Assembly: GCF_900186585.1 (NCBI RefSeq) | Contig: NZ_FYDD01000003.1 | Coordinates: forward strand, 868,001-932,000 | Source of the DNA: Massiliimalia timonensis | Lineage (GTDB): Bacteria > Bacillota > Clostridia > Oscillospirales > Ruminococcaceae | Length of the DNA stretch: 64,000 nt | Direction: 5' to 3' | Part shown: piece after piece, positions 42,664-51,174 of the stretch | Position numbering within the stretch: position 1 is the first letter of the stretch | How the letters are laid out: the number at the start of each line of letters is the position of its first letter | The notes under the pieces: model-generated | What the model was told of the DNA's origin: nothing | The model's input: only the letters and a program-made list of their open reading frames with translations | The model's database searches: none | Program-made: the position numbers and the translations under genes

Positions 42664-43980
42664 TTACGATTTGACAGCGCTTTTTCTTGCAAAGGTTTTT
42701 GCCAGCTGGTTTTTCTGGGCAAGCTGCCGCTTGGCCGGACAGGTATAGCTGCAGCATCCGCAGTTGATGCACAAATTGATATGCAAAGCGTTTAACGCCT
42801 CGGCGTCTTTCCGGTCATATGCCTTTTCCAGCATGGTAGGCATCAAATTCATAGGACATACCGATACGCACTTTCCGCAGCGGATGCAGGCGGTCGTCTG
42901 CTTCCCAAGAATATCGTTATGGGAAAAGGCCAGAATCGCATTGTTGTTTTTGATGACCGGCGTATCCACCGAATTGACCGGTGTCCCCATCATAGGGCCG
43001 CCCATCAAAAGCTTTTTACAACCAAGGTCACCGTCGCAGTATTCCAGCACGCATCGGATCGGCGTCCCGATCGGCACGACCAGGTTCTGTGGACGATTCA
43101 CACAATCCCCGTCTACTGTAATACGCTTCGATACCAGCGGCATCCCGGTTTCTAAATAATTTCCGATAAATCCTACAGAGGATACGTTCATCACGATCAC
43201 ACCGCAGTCGGCAGGCAATTTTCCGTCTTTCACCACGATCCCCGCCGCAGCATAGATGATAGATTTTTCCGCCCCCTGAGGATAAAGCTGTTTCAGCTGC
43301 ACCACATGAAAATCCGGATCGCTTTCTGTCTTTTCATCTAAAAGCTTTAATGCCTCCGGCTTGTTGGCTTCGATCCCGAAATAAACGGACTTGATATTCA
43401 GGTATTTTTTTACCGCCCGGATCCCTGCCAAAACAGCGTCAGTATTTTCCATGCATTCCCGGAAGTCCGCTGTAATATAAGGCTCGCATTCCGCGGCGTT
43501 AATTACCAATGTGTCGATCCGTTCCGGATTTTTATAAGCCAGTTTGACGTGAACGGGAAAACCCGCGCCGCCAAGGCCCACCAGGCCCGATTCCCGGACT
43601 GCGTGGATAAAGTCCTCTTTATCGCTGATAAATGGTTTTTTTACTGATTCGCTGACTGTATATTCCCCGTCATTTTTAATAACAACAGCCTTGGTCTGCG
43701 CACCGGTCACAGTCCAAAAATCCTCAACACGAACCACGGTGCCAGAACAGCTTGCATGGATTGGCGCAGAAAAGAACTCTTGGCTGTCGCCGATTTTGTC
43801 CCCCAACTTGACCAAATCCCCTGCTTTTACTGTTGGCTGGCAAGGTGCACCCATATGCTGCTGCATTGGAATGACAACCTCCCCGACATCACGGAACAAT
43901 ACAGATTCGCAGTGCTCCGTATTTTTATGATGCGGTACATGGACACCCTTTAAGGATCGTCTGCTTTTGATAATCGCCAT
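42664..43980 (-). CDS. rnfC: Rnf complex subunit C
   Basis: Soluble NADH-binding subunit, passing electrons to or from NAD. The 438-residue product has GLVGLGGAGFPVHVKL (NADH/FMN region), and two 4Fe-4S motifs, CIRCGKCVSVCPMNLMP and CINCGCCSYTCPAKRQL, near the C-terminus. Gene starts the six-gene operon. A candidate promoter and leader of about 90 nt are upstream. Confidence 0.96.
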   Translation of the reverse strand: MAIIKSRRSLKGVHVPHHKNTEHCESVLFRDVGEVVIPMQQHMGAPCQPTVKAGDLVKLGDKIGDSQEFFSAPIHASCSGTVVRVEDFWTVTGAQTKAVVIKNDGEYTVSESVKKPFISDKEDFIHAVRESGLVGLGGAGFPVHVKLAYKNPERIDTLVINAAECEPYITADFRECMENTDAVLAGIRAVKKYLNIKSVYFGIEANKPEALKLLDEKTESDPDFHVVQLKQLYPQGAEKSIIYAAAGIVVKDGKLPADCGVIVMNVSSVGFIGNYLETGMPLVSKRITVDGDCVNRPQNLVVPIGTPIRCVLEYCDGDLGCKKLLMGGPMMGTPVNSVDTPVIKNNNAILAFSHNDILGKQTTACIRCGKCVSVCPMNLMPTMLEKAYDRKDAEALNALHINLCINCGCCSYTCPAKRQLAQKNQLAKTFARKSAVKS

Positions 43981-44077
43981 AAATTCTTACCATGCCCTTC
44001 CCTGTGATTTCTTGCCAAATTCTTGGTATCTCTCTCAAGAACAAATCCTATCCAGAAAGAGGATACCATACCAGAAC

Positions 44078-44106
44078 ATTTTAACATTTTACCAGCTTAA
44101 AATCAA
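44078..44106 (-). promoter_or_regulatory. Candidate promoter of the rnf operon
   Basis: TTGATT (44101-44106) and TAAAAT (44078-44083) on the minus strand, 17-bp spacer. The leader, about 44072-43981, contains a partly complementary pair GGTATC...GATACC that could fold. The rest of this 286-bp gap, apart from the oadB terminator, holds nothing I recognise. Confidence 0.55.
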
Positions 44107-44224
44107 GATTCCATAAATTTTGTGTGCAAATACTACAGAATATTCTTCAAAGATTATTCATATTCACAAAATTATTTGCTGATATTCCCTCTTTGTACCC
44201 TAAAATGAAATTTCTGATAAAAAT

Positions 44225-44257
44225 AAAAAAGGACAGGCATCATACCTGTCCTTTTTT
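44225..44257. terminator. Terminator of oadB
   Basis: A 13-bp stem AAAAAAGGACAGG / CCTGTCCTTTTTT with a 7-base loop; T6 on both strands. Confidence 0.9.
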
Positions 44258-44266
44258 CATTCAAGT

Positions 44267-45538
44267 TTAACCGAAAATACTAATGAGTACGCCAGCTGCA
44301 ACACCGGAACCAATAACGCCAGCAACATTTGGACCCATTGCATGCATCAACAGGAAGTTGGTTGGTTTTTCAGCAGCACCAACCTTCTGGGATACACGAG
44401 CAGCCATTGGGACCGCGGAAACACCAGCAGAACCGATCAGCGGGTTTACCTTGCCCTTGGTGAAGACATACATCAGTTTTCCAAACAGAACGCCGCCTGC
44501 TGTACCAACGCAGAATGCAAACAGACCTAAGAAGATGATCGCAATAGTCTGCGGGTTCAGGAACTTTTCAGCGCTTGCAGTCGCACCAACGGTAACACCC
44601 AAGAAAATGGTAACAATGTTCATTAGCTCGTTCTGTGCAGTCTTGACCAGACGGTCAACCACGCCGCTTTCTTTAAACAGGTTCCCCAGCATCAGCATAC
44701 CGATCAGCGGAGTTGCAGAAGGAACTAAGCAGCAAACGACCAAAGTAACGATGATCGGGAAAATGATCTTTTCGGTTTTGGAAACCGGACGAAGCTGTTC
44801 CATCACGACCATACGCTCTTTCTTGCTGGTCAATGCCTTCATAATCGGAGGCTGGATAACCGGCACCAACGCCATGTAAGAATACGCGGCAACCGCAATC
44901 GGCCCCAGTAATTCTGGCGCCAGCTTACCAGTCGTATAAATCGCAGTCGGGCCGTCAGCACCACCAATAATAGCGATAGAAGCAGCCTGTTCCGGAGTAA
45001 AGGTAAGGCCCGGAATATTTAATGCAGAAATTGCCAAAGCTCCTAAAAATGTTACGAAAATACCAAGCTGGGCGGCAGCACCTAAAATAAAGGATTTCGG
45101 GTTTGCGATCAGCGGACCAAAATCGGTCATGCAACCAATGCCCAAGAAGATCAGCGGCGGATAGATCCCCAGTTTTACACCCTGATACAGGTAATAAAGC
45201 AGACCGCCGTTCACCTGTTTTTCAAGGTTCTGATATACAGTAAAGGTTTCTGAACCGGTATTTACTAAAAGCTCAGGGAAATGCCCCGCCCCGTTTTGCA
45301 TCGGTTCAAATACCATTTTCGGATAATCCATTACCCCGCCAAGCGGAATATTTACGAGCAGCATACCGAAAGCGATCGGCAGCAGCAGTAATGGCTCGTA
45401 CTGCTTCACGATAGCCAGATACATCAGAATACATGCGATCCCAATCATGATGAGGCTTTTCCAGCCGTCACCCTGAAAGAATGCAGCGAATCCTGAATCA
45501 GCCAGCATATCGCCCATACTTTTCAAAAATAAATCCAT
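44267..45538 (-). CDS. oadB: Sodium ion-translocating decarboxylase beta subunit (OadB-type)
   Basis: Membrane subunit that decarboxylates carboxybiotin and pumps Na out. The 423-residue product has about 11 helices, the GIGCMTDFGPLIANP segment near 133-147 and the signature IIGGADGPTAIYTTG at 190-204 with the conserved Asp. The family covers oxaloacetate, methylmalonyl-CoA and glutaconyl-CoA decarboxylases; no alpha subunit or biotin carrier gene is beside it, so substrate is undecided. It follows oadG by 27 bases. Confidence 0.95.
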   Translation of the reverse strand: MDLFLKSMGDMLADSGFAAFFQGDGWKSLIMIGIACILMYLAIVKQYEPLLLLPIAFGMLLVNIPLGGVMDYPKMVFEPMQNGAGHFPELLVNTGSETFTVYQNLEKQVNGGLLYYLYQGVKLGIYPPLIFLGIGCMTDFGPLIANPKSFILGAAAQLGIFVTFLGALAISALNIPGLTFTPEQAASIAIIGGADGPTAIYTTGKLAPELLGPIAVAAYSYMALVPVIQPPIMKALTSKKERMVVMEQLRPVSKTEKIIFPIIVTLVVCCLVPSATPLIGMLMLGNLFKESGVVDRLVKTAQNELMNIVTIFLGVTVGATASAEKFLNPQTIAIIFLGLFAFCVGTAGGVLFGKLMYVFTKGKVNPLIGSAGVSAVPMAARVSQKVGAAEKPTNFLLMHAMGPNVAGVIGSGVAAGVLISIFG

Positions 45539-45565
45539 TGTTTTTCTCCCCTTGTGTTGTTTTCC

Positions 45566-45943
45566 TTAGAATGGACGGGTATTTTCTAACAAACCAGCCA
45601 TATTCCACACATTCCGAGAATTCCCGGCACGCTGAATACTTTTTACCCGAAACGGCTTTGTAACGCCGTTTTCCGTCATGACACAGGCGATCGCAGCAGT
45701 GATAGCAGCCACAACCTCATCAGTTAAGCCGTCTTCCGCTTCCATTGCCACAGTATCGGCCGGTACAGGAGATCCGGTCACTTTAGGCTGGTCGTTTCCC
45801 GTGCTATTGCTGTTTTTTTTTGTGTCTAAACTTGAGAAGATCTTGCCAACGATCGAAACAATAATGATCAGTACGACCAATGCAATGAAAACAACCACAA
45901 TACCGGTAATTGCAACGTTGAAAAACTCTGCCCAACTACTCAT
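45566..45943 (-). CDS. OadG-family decarboxylase gamma-type subunit
   Basis: A 125-residue protein with one N-terminal membrane helix (about 8-33), a hydrophilic Ser/Asn/Pro linker and a C-terminal OadG-type end (DGLTDEVVAAITAAIACVM...PFRVKSIQRAGN). The gamma subunit holds the complex together and may bind Zn. The ATG at 45943 is chosen because AAGGAG is 9 bases upstream, while the earlier ATG touches it. It precedes oadB on one transcript. Confidence 0.85.
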   Translation of the reverse strand: MSSWAEFFNVAITGIVVVFIALVVLIIIVSIVGKIFSSLDTKKNSNSTGNDQPKVTGSPVPADTVAMEAEDGLTDEVVAAITAAIACVMTENGVTKPFRVKSIQRAGNSRNVWNMAGLLENTRPF

Positions 45944-45973
45944 ACATTCCATCTCCTTTACTTCTTAATCTTC

Positions 45974-45990
45974 TGAACATGAATTGTTCA
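45974..45990. promoter_or_regulatory. Inverted repeat in the oadG leader
   Basis: TGAACA-TGAAT-TGTTCA, a 6-bp-arm palindrome between promoter and start of oadG. It could be an operator; evidence is symmetry and position only. Confidence 0.35.
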
Positions 45991-46006
45991 AAATTTCTTC
46001 TTATAC

Positions 46007-46035
46007 ATTATAACTGAAATGCTTGTCAAATGCAA
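46007..46035 (-). promoter_or_regulatory. Promoter for oadG-oadB
   Basis: TTGCAT (46030-46035) and TATAAT (46007-46012) on the minus strand, 17-bp spacer. A TTGACA within the spacer region could form a second, overlapping promoter with TATAAG at 18 bp. Confidence 0.7.
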
Positions 46036-46142
46036 TCCAAAATATCCATTTTTTACAAAGCTCATACCAAATTTGGTTATTTTCTTAACAAAGTTTTAAT
46101 AGAAGCCCTATATTCTAATAATTTTGCACAAAATCATTCCGT

Positions 46143-47525
46143 TTATTCAGCGCTCGTTTCTTCCTGTTTGTGCAGATGCTTCTTACAAAACAAAGCAAAG
46201 CAGATCGCCGTACTGGTAGCTGCTAAAATATCTGCCACAGGCTGTGCGTAAAATACTCCGTTGACCCCCATAAATAATGGGAAAATAAGAGCTAGCGGGA
46301 TCAGTAAGATCACCTTTCTGAGCAGTGCCAAAAAAACTGATATTTTCGCTTGACCCAAGGCAAGAAAGCTTTGCTGGCAAGAGTTCTGCACCCCCATAGC
46401 AAAGATCATCCCCATTTGAATGCGCAGTGCAGGGACTGCCGTGCTGACAAGCTGAGGGTCACTGTTAAAAATTCGGATAAATATCTGCGGAATCAGCATA
46501 CAGGAAAGCCACAGAATAGTTGCATAAATCACGCATACCCGGATCAGTAAACGGTATCCCTGACGGACACGTCCCAGCTGCCCCGCCCCATAGTTATAGC
46601 TGATGATAGGCTGTGCCCCCTGCGCCAATCCCATCAGCGGCATCATCGTGATCTGGGAAACACTGGATATGATCGTCATAGCGCCTACATAATAATCGTT
46701 CCCGTAACGCTGGAGCTGGCTATTGAGTACTATCATCACAAGGCTTTCCGTAGACTGCATTATAAACGGTGAGATCCCAAGCGCCACCACAGAAAGCAAG
46801 ACTTTCCACTCAAATTGGAATGTTTTCCGCCTTAATTTTACCGTAGCTTTTTTCCCGAATAGGAATAACAAAACCCACGCTGCCGATATTCCCTGGGAAA
46901 TGACTGTAGCGATCGCCGCGCCCCGCACTCCCAGCTGGAACACAAAGATAAAGATCGGATCTAAAACAATGTTGGCCGCCGCCCCGATCAAAACTGTCAG
47001 CATCCCCATCTTGGAAAATCCCTGCGCGGTGATAAAGCTATTCAGCCCCAATGATATCATAACAAAAACACTGCCCAGCAGATAGATCGAGATATACTCA
47101 TCCGCATAGGAAATGGTATCGCCGCTTGCGCCAAAGGCAAACAAAAAAGGGCGTTTCCAGATCATAAATACTGCCGTCAAAACAACTGCCAGCACGATAA
47201 GAGCCGCCATACAGGTCGATAAAATCTTCTGCGCCCGTACCATATTTTTTTCGCCCAGGCTCATAGACATCAGCGGCGCTCCGCCCATCCCGATCATTGC
47301 AGCAAAGGCGGAGATCAGCGTAATGATGGGAAATGTCAGCCCGACCCCGGTCAATGCCAGATGTCCGATTCCCTGCATATTTCCAATGTAGATTCTGTCC
47401 ACAATATTATAAAGCACATTGATCAGCTGCGCCAAAATCGCCGGTGCAGCTAAACGCAGCAATAATTTTTTGATCGGTAACGTTCCCAAGTCATTTGTCT
47501 GTGCTGCCAAAATGTCCAACTCCAT
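46143..47525 (-). CDS. MATE family multidrug efflux transporter
   Basis: A 460-residue, 12-helix antiporter that exports cationic compounds using Na or H gradients. The product has LLLRLAAPAILAQLINVLYNIVDRIYIG at the start (split about 22-50) and the repeat half-signature GLAQGAQPIISYNYGAG near 305-321, typical of the DinF/NorM-like branch. Substrate unknown. A strong promoter lies upstream with a 12-bp-arm inverted repeat in the leader. No regulator gene is adjacent. Confidence 0.92.
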   Translation of the reverse strand: MELDILAAQTNDLGTLPIKKLLLRLAAPAILAQLINVLYNIVDRIYIGNMQGIGHLALTGVGLTFPIITLISAFAAMIGMGGAPLMSMSLGEKNMVRAQKILSTCMAALIVLAVVLTAVFMIWKRPFLFAFGASGDTISYADEYISIYLLGSVFVMISLGLNSFITAQGFSKMGMLTVLIGAAANIVLDPIFIFVFQLGVRGAAIATVISQGISAAWVLLFLFGKKATVKLRRKTFQFEWKVLLSVVALGISPFIMQSTESLVMIVLNSQLQRYGNDYYVGAMTIISSVSQITMMPLMGLAQGAQPIISYNYGAGQLGRVRQGYRLLIRVCVIYATILWLSCMLIPQIFIRIFNSDPQLVSTAVPALRIQMGMIFAMGVQNSCQQSFLALGQAKISVFLALLRKVILLIPLALIFPLFMGVNGVFYAQPVADILAATSTAICFALFCKKHLHKQEETSAE

Positions 47526-47543
47526 TCGTTTTTACACAAAATA

Positions 47544-47577
47544 AAAATATTCTTCCCTTAATGGAGAAGAATATTTT
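47544..47577. promoter_or_regulatory. Inverted repeat in the MATE gene leader
   Basis: Perfect 12-bp arms AAAATATTCTTC / GAAGAATATTTT, 10-base spacer, lying from about +4 to +37 of the transcript. It could be an operator acting as a block or an RNA hairpin ahead of the ribosome site. Confidence 0.65.
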
Positions 47578-47587
47578 CTCTAAATTT

Positions 47588-47616
47588 ATTATAAGCTATT
47601 CCGTTTTTTTCGTCAA
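47588..47616 (-). promoter_or_regulatory. Promoter of the MATE gene
   Basis: TTGACG (47611-47616) and TATAAT (47588-47593) on the minus strand, 17-bp spacer. Confidence 0.8.
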
Positions 47617-47716
47617 GGTAAATTACAAAAGAGCCGTTATTTTTTTCCAGTTGTTTGCCGCGCAGTTTTCCTGCTCATACTTTTGGTGTAGTTCATTTGA
47701 AAGGTGTGCTAAAAAC

Positions 47717-48490
47717 ATGTGGGCAAACAAAGTTGAGATCAGCGGGATCAATACCTCAAAATTGACCGTTCTAAAAGAAAAGGAACGAATTGAATATTTG
47801 AAAAAAATGCATGAAGGAGATCCAACTGCCCGTGAAAAGCTGATCAGCGGAAACCTAAAATTAGTCTTAAGCGTGATCCAGCGTTTTACCAACCGCGGCG
47901 AAAGCTTAGACGACCTGTTTCAGGTTGGGTGTATCGGGCTGATCAAGGCAATCGACAATTTTGATATTAACTTTAACGTCCGTTTTTCCACCTATTGCGT
48001 CCCCATGATCATCGGGGAGATCCGTCGCTTTCTCCGGGACAATTCTAATTCTGTCCGGGTCAGCCGCTCCTTAAAAGATACCGCCTACCGCGCCATGCAA
48101 GCCAAAGAAAAATTGATCCGGGAATTAAACCGTGAACCCTCGATCGAAGAGATCTCCAAGGAACTCCAGATGGAGAAAGCCGATGTAGTCATTGCGTTAG
48201 AAGCAATCGTCGATCCTGTTTCCCTGTACGAACCAGTCTATTCCGACGGCGGGGACACCATCTATGTCATGGACCAGCTTGGGGACAAAAATGATGAAAC
48301 TGACTGGCTGGGGGAAATCCTATTAAAAGAAGCCCTTACCAGCCTGAACGACCGGGAAAAAACGATCCTGACCCTGCGATTTTTTCAAGGGAAAACACAG
48401 GTGGAGGTGGCGCAGGAAATTGGGATCAGCCAGGCGCAGGTCAGCCGGTTGGAAAAAGGCGCGCTGGACCGAATCAAAGATCATTTGTAA
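47717..48490 (+). CDS. sigG: RNA polymerase sporulation sigma factor SigG
   Basis: Late forespore sigma factor. The 257-residue product has the SigG-type N-terminus (NKVEISGINTSKLTVLKEKE), sigma region 2 (LDDLFQVGCIGLIKAIDNFD, then FSTYCVPMIIGEIRRFLRDN), region 3 (SLKDTAYRAMQAKEKL), and region 4 helix-turn-helix (TQVEVAQEIGISQAQVSRLEKGALDRI). The ATG at 47717 has AAAGGTG about 10 bases before; a longer reading from 47495 is not family-like. SigG transcribes SASP genes such as the one near 1 kb. It is monocistronic here, without spoIIG genes upstream. Confidence 0.95.
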   Translation: MWANKVEISGINTSKLTVLKEKERIEYLKKMHEGDPTAREKLISGNLKLVLSVIQRFTNRGESLDDLFQVGCIGLIKAIDNFDINFNVRFSTYCVPMIIGEIRRFLRDNSNSVRVSRSLKDTAYRAMQAKEKLIRELNREPSIEEISKELQMEKADVVIALEAIVDPVSLYEPVYSDGGDTIYVMDQLGDKNDETDWLGEILLKEALTSLNDREKTILTLRFFQGKTQVEVAQEIGISQAQVSRLEKGALDRIKDHL

Positions 48491-48528
48491 CCGATTTACC
48501 TATCAAGGTACTATACTTGTCAGAGGCT

Positions 48529-49203
48529 TTATTGACCGCTTTCCTTTGGAACAGGCGCCAAGCGAAAATCTTTCAAATACCCATCCGCGATCTCGATGAT
48601 CCGCTCTTTCTGTTCCAGCGAATAAAAGTCCTCTACTCCATAAACGATCATTCCCGCCATCTTTGCGCTCCTTATCCCAGGATAAACATCCTCAAACATG
48701 ATGCATTCTTCCGGCGCAAGGGAAAGCTTATCCGCCGTATAAAAATACAGGTCCGGATATTCCTTTCCCCGCTCTACTTCGTCGGCAGAGCAGAACAGGT
48801 CAAACAGGTCCCAAATTTGATTATTTTTTAAAACCGCTTCCATCAAAGCATGGGAAAGCCCAGTCGCAACTGCCAACCTGATCCCCTGTTCCTTTAAAAA
48901 GGTGAGGTACTCCTTAGCATAGGGTTTCAATTTTACCTGTTCGCTATATTGCTGATATGCCAGCTCTCCCCATTCTTCGATGATGTCCTCCGCGCGTTCC
49001 TGAAGGCCAAAACGCGCAATGGTATAATCCGCAGCTTCCTGAAAACTTCGGGCACACACTGCTTCGATATAATCATCCGGAACAGGGATCCCCCGTTTTG
49101 TTAAAAATTCCTGATCGATCCACTCCCATACATACATGGAATCCAAAATCGTCCCATCCAAATCAAAAATTGCTGCCTTAAAATTTTCTTCTTTTCTTTG
49201 CAT
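48529..49203 (-). CDS. HAD-IA family hydrolase (phosphoglucomutase/phosphatase-like)
   Basis: A 224-residue HAD hydrolase with FDLDGTILDS (nucleophile Asp) near the start, a helical cap, the motif II region LAVATGLSHALMEAVLKN and motif IV IMFEDVYPGIRSAKMAG. The family includes beta-phosphoglucomutase and sugar phosphatases; the cap and C-terminal motif do not settle which. The ATG at 49203 has AGGAGG upstream. Upstream sequence holds a terminator for the GAF gene. Confidence 0.88.
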   Translation of the reverse strand: MQRKEENFKAAIFDLDGTILDSMYVWEWIDQEFLTKRGIPVPDDYIEAVCARSFQEAADYTIARFGLQERAEDIIEEWGELAYQQYSEQVKLKPYAKEYLTFLKEQGIRLAVATGLSHALMEAVLKNNQIWDLFDLFCSADEVERGKEYPDLYFYTADKLSLAPEECIMFEDVYPGIRSAKMAGMIVYGVEDFYSLEQKERIIEIADGYLKDFRLAPVPKESGQ

Positions 49204-49221
49204 AAATTCCTCCTGAAGTAA

Positions 49222-49255
49222 AAAAGCGCCTGCGGAAAACTCCACAAACGCTTTT
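49222..49255 (-). terminator. Terminator of the GAF gene
   Basis: On the minus strand a 14-bp stem with four G-U pairs (AAAAGCGTTTGTGG with CCGCAGGCGCTTTT), followed by a T run. It separates the GAF gene from the HAD gene. Confidence 0.7.
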
Positions 49256-49332
49256 ATCAACAATATCTTATCATTTTCATAGGCTTTCCAAACAAAATTC
49301 ATCATACCATAAAAAAGTCTGTCTGTAAAGAT

Positions 49333-49866
49333 TTACAGGCTATGGATCCTTTCGCGCAACAGGATCGCTACCGTTTGCAGCAGTTCTATTTCCCGCGCCA
49401 GCCAATGACGGGTATGGTGGCAGTCGTGCAGCCCGATCCAGCCGAATGCTTCCCCATTTTTGATAAAGAGGTACTCGATTCCCGCTTTTACCCCGTAAGT
49501 GTCATAAAATTTCTTCGCGTTTTCGTCATCAAGCTTTGAAACGTCATCGCACCGGCAGATCTCCCGTTCCTGAAACGTGTGCAAAACATCTTTTCGGTTG
49601 ATCAAGTCGGAAAAATTCAGTGCCGGCGTATCTTCCACATGCCATTGCAGCGCAGTTTCAATTTTAGTTCCATCCGGTGTAAACAAACTGATATATACAC
49701 GGTCTACCCGGTACAGTTCCCCTACCCTTTTCAAAATTTGCAGAATCGCTGTCTGCGGATCAGGGTTATCCCGGAATAATCCCACCATTTCGGAAACAAA
49801 ACTCATTACAGACCAGTTAAACTCTTGGTATTCTATTAAATCGTCATTTGAAGTGCATTGCTGCAT
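49333..49866 (-). CDS. GAF domain protein
   Basis: A 177-residue protein consisting of one GAF-type sensor domain (about 30-175): the ILQILKRVGELYRVDRVYISLF opening, DGTKIETALQWHVE, and GWIGLHDCHHTRHWLAREIELLQTVA. No output domain is attached, so it may bind a ligand on its own or with a partner. The cysteines and histidines in EREICRCDD and LHDCHHTRHW could bind metal or heme; that is inference. It is encoded alone between terminators. Confidence 0.75.
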   Translation of the reverse strand: MQQCTSNDDLIEYQEFNWSVMSFVSEMVGLFRDNPDPQTAILQILKRVGELYRVDRVYISLFTPDGTKIETALQWHVEDTPALNFSDLINRKDVLHTFQEREICRCDDVSKLDDENAKKFYDTYGVKAGIEYLFIKNGEAFGWIGLHDCHHTRHWLAREIELLQTVAILLRERIHSL

Positions 49867-50014
49867 TGTTTTCTCCCTTTCATTGTCAATTTTCTTTTAT
49901 TTTACAAAAATATACCTATAAAGTCAACAAAATGTTTAATTTTTTTGACATTTATATACGAATACACAAAAAGAAGGTCTAATTTTGTAAGGAGTTATAC
50001 GAAAAATAAACAAT

Positions 50015-50047
50015 AAAAAATCCCATACCTTACGGTACGGGATTTTC
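50015..50047 (-). terminator. Terminator of the rpsF-ssb-rpsR operon
   Basis: Stem AAAAATCCC-TACC / GGTA-GGGATTTTT around the small loop, after the rpsR stop, with T-rich end on the minus strand. Confidence 0.8.
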
Positions 50048-50052
50048 CAGTC

Positions 50053-50286
50053 TTATTCGCTTACATATGGCAGCAATGCAATGTGACGGGCACGTTTGAT
50101 CGCTGTGGTCAACTGACGCTGATGACAAGCGCAAGTACCGGTAACACGTCTCGGAACGATTTTTCCTCTTTCCGAAAGGTATCTTCTCAGTTTTGCGATG
50201 TCTTTGTAATCGATCTCAGAAACTTTATCTACACAAAATGCGCATACTTTTTTACGGGTACGTTTCCCACGGTTGTTTCTTTCCAT
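50053..50286 (-). CDS. rpsR: 30S ribosomal protein S18
   Basis: A 77-residue small-subunit protein that pairs with S6. It retains a metal-binding set (CAFC near 15-18 and CACH near 52-55), the zinc form of S18, plus [19 protein letters not shown], a hallmark of the family. It is last in rpsF-ssb-rpsR, with 29 bases after ssb. Confidence 0.97.
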   Translation of the reverse strand: MERNNRGKRTRKKVCAFCVDKVSEIDYKDIAKLRRYLSERGKIVPRRVTGTCACHQRQLTTAIKRARHIALLPYVSE

Positions 50287-50315
50287 CTTTCAAGTACCTC
50301 CTTTACAAATCGGTT

Positions 50316-50759
50316 TTAAAACGGCAGGTCGCCGTCATCGGTATCCAGTTCCTCATAATCGTCCATGTTCCCAACAGAAAAGCCTGTCCCCTTTGCAGGT
50401 TCATCCATCTCAGTCGGCAACGGAAAATTTTGAGAGTTCGTTCTTTGTGCGTTCTTGCTTTCTGCAAAATGGATCTGATCCGCAACCACTTCTACAGCAG
50501 TGCGCTTGTTTCCATTTTTATCTTCGTAATTACGGGTTTGGATAGATCCCTCAACAACGATCATACTTCCCTTTTGGAAATATTTAGATACAAATTCCGC
50601 CTGCTGCCGCCAAGCGACAATGTCGATCCAGTCAGTCAGTTCCCGGTTATAGGTCCGGTTTACCGCAATGCGGAACGCAGTCACAGAGACGCCGTTCGGA
50701 GTTTGACGAAGTTCTGGATCAGCTACTAAGCGTCCCATTAAAATCGCCCTGTTCAACAT
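50316..50759 (-). CDS. ssb: Single-stranded DNA-binding protein
   Basis: A 147-residue SSB with an OB-fold (residues 1-105: MLNRAILMGRLVADPELR, FRIAVNR, WIDIVAWRQQAEFVSKYF), a short linker and the acidic protein-contact tip DDGDLPF. The tail is shorter than in E. coli. Position between rpsF and rpsR is the classic Firmicute arrangement. Confidence 0.97.
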   Translation of the reverse strand: MLNRAILMGRLVADPELRQTPNGVSVTAFRIAVNRTYNRELTDWIDIVAWRQQAEFVSKYFQKGSMIVVEGSIQTRNYEDKNGNKRTAVEVVADQIHFAESKNAQRTNSQNFPLPTEMDEPAKGTGFSVGNMDDYEELDTDDGDLPF

Positions 50760-50772
50760 AAAAAATCAACTC

Positions 50773-51075
50773 CTACTTTTCTTCTGATTTTGCAATGATC
50801 AAAGAACGAATTACGCCGTCAGTAATTTTATAAACACGGTCCAGTTCAGCCGGGAAATCCGGTTTGCTGGTAAAGTTGAACAATACATAGTAACCATCGT
50901 GTTCATAGTTGATCGCATAAGCAAGTCTGCGTTTGCCCCATTCGTCCACAGATTCCAAAGTAGCCTCTTTAGAGATCATGTCCGTAAATTTTGCGATCAC
51001 GGCTTTGATACCATCTTCACCTAATTTTGTACTTAAAATGATGATCGATTCATAGCTCTGTTCTAATTTTGCCAT
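50773..51075 (-). CDS. rpsF: 30S ribosomal protein S6
   Basis: A 100-residue S6 with the family opening YESIIILSTKLGEDGIKAVIAKF and the RRLAYAINYEHDGYYVLFNF core, including the S18-contact region. It starts the operon; a near-consensus promoter and a short leader with a CTGCG...CGCAG hairpin are upstream. S6/S18 control of this leader is likely but the consensus motif could not be confirmed. Confidence 0.97.
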   Translation of the reverse strand: MAKLEQSYESIIILSTKLGEDGIKAVIAKFTDMISKEATLESVDEWGKRRLAYAINYEHDGYYVLFNFTSKPDFPAELDRVYKITDGVIRSLIIAKSEEK

Positions 51076-51138
51076 TAAAAAGCACCTCCTTTTGGACTTT
51101 GGCCCTGCGCCGTAACGCAGAGCAAGGATAACAGAAAT

Positions 51139-51167
51139 ATTATACCCTTTTAAAAACTATCTGTCAA
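51139..51167 (-). promoter_or_regulatory. Near-consensus promoter for rpsF-ssb-rpsR
   Basis: TTGACA (51162-51167) and TATAAT (51139-51144) on the minus strand, with an exact 17-bp spacer, 63 bases before the S6 start. Confidence 0.9.
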
Positions 51168-51174
51168 GTATTTT

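Noticed and set aside
47495-47716. N-terminal extension of SigG by about 74 codons
   Set aside because: The extension overlaps the MATE promoter and leader, has no SigG similarity, and the ATG at 47717 has a ribosome site and the family start.
51076-51138. S6:S18 ribosomal leader motif before rpsF
   Set aside because: A hairpin is present (CTGCG...CGCAG), but I could not align the conserved motif well enough to call it.
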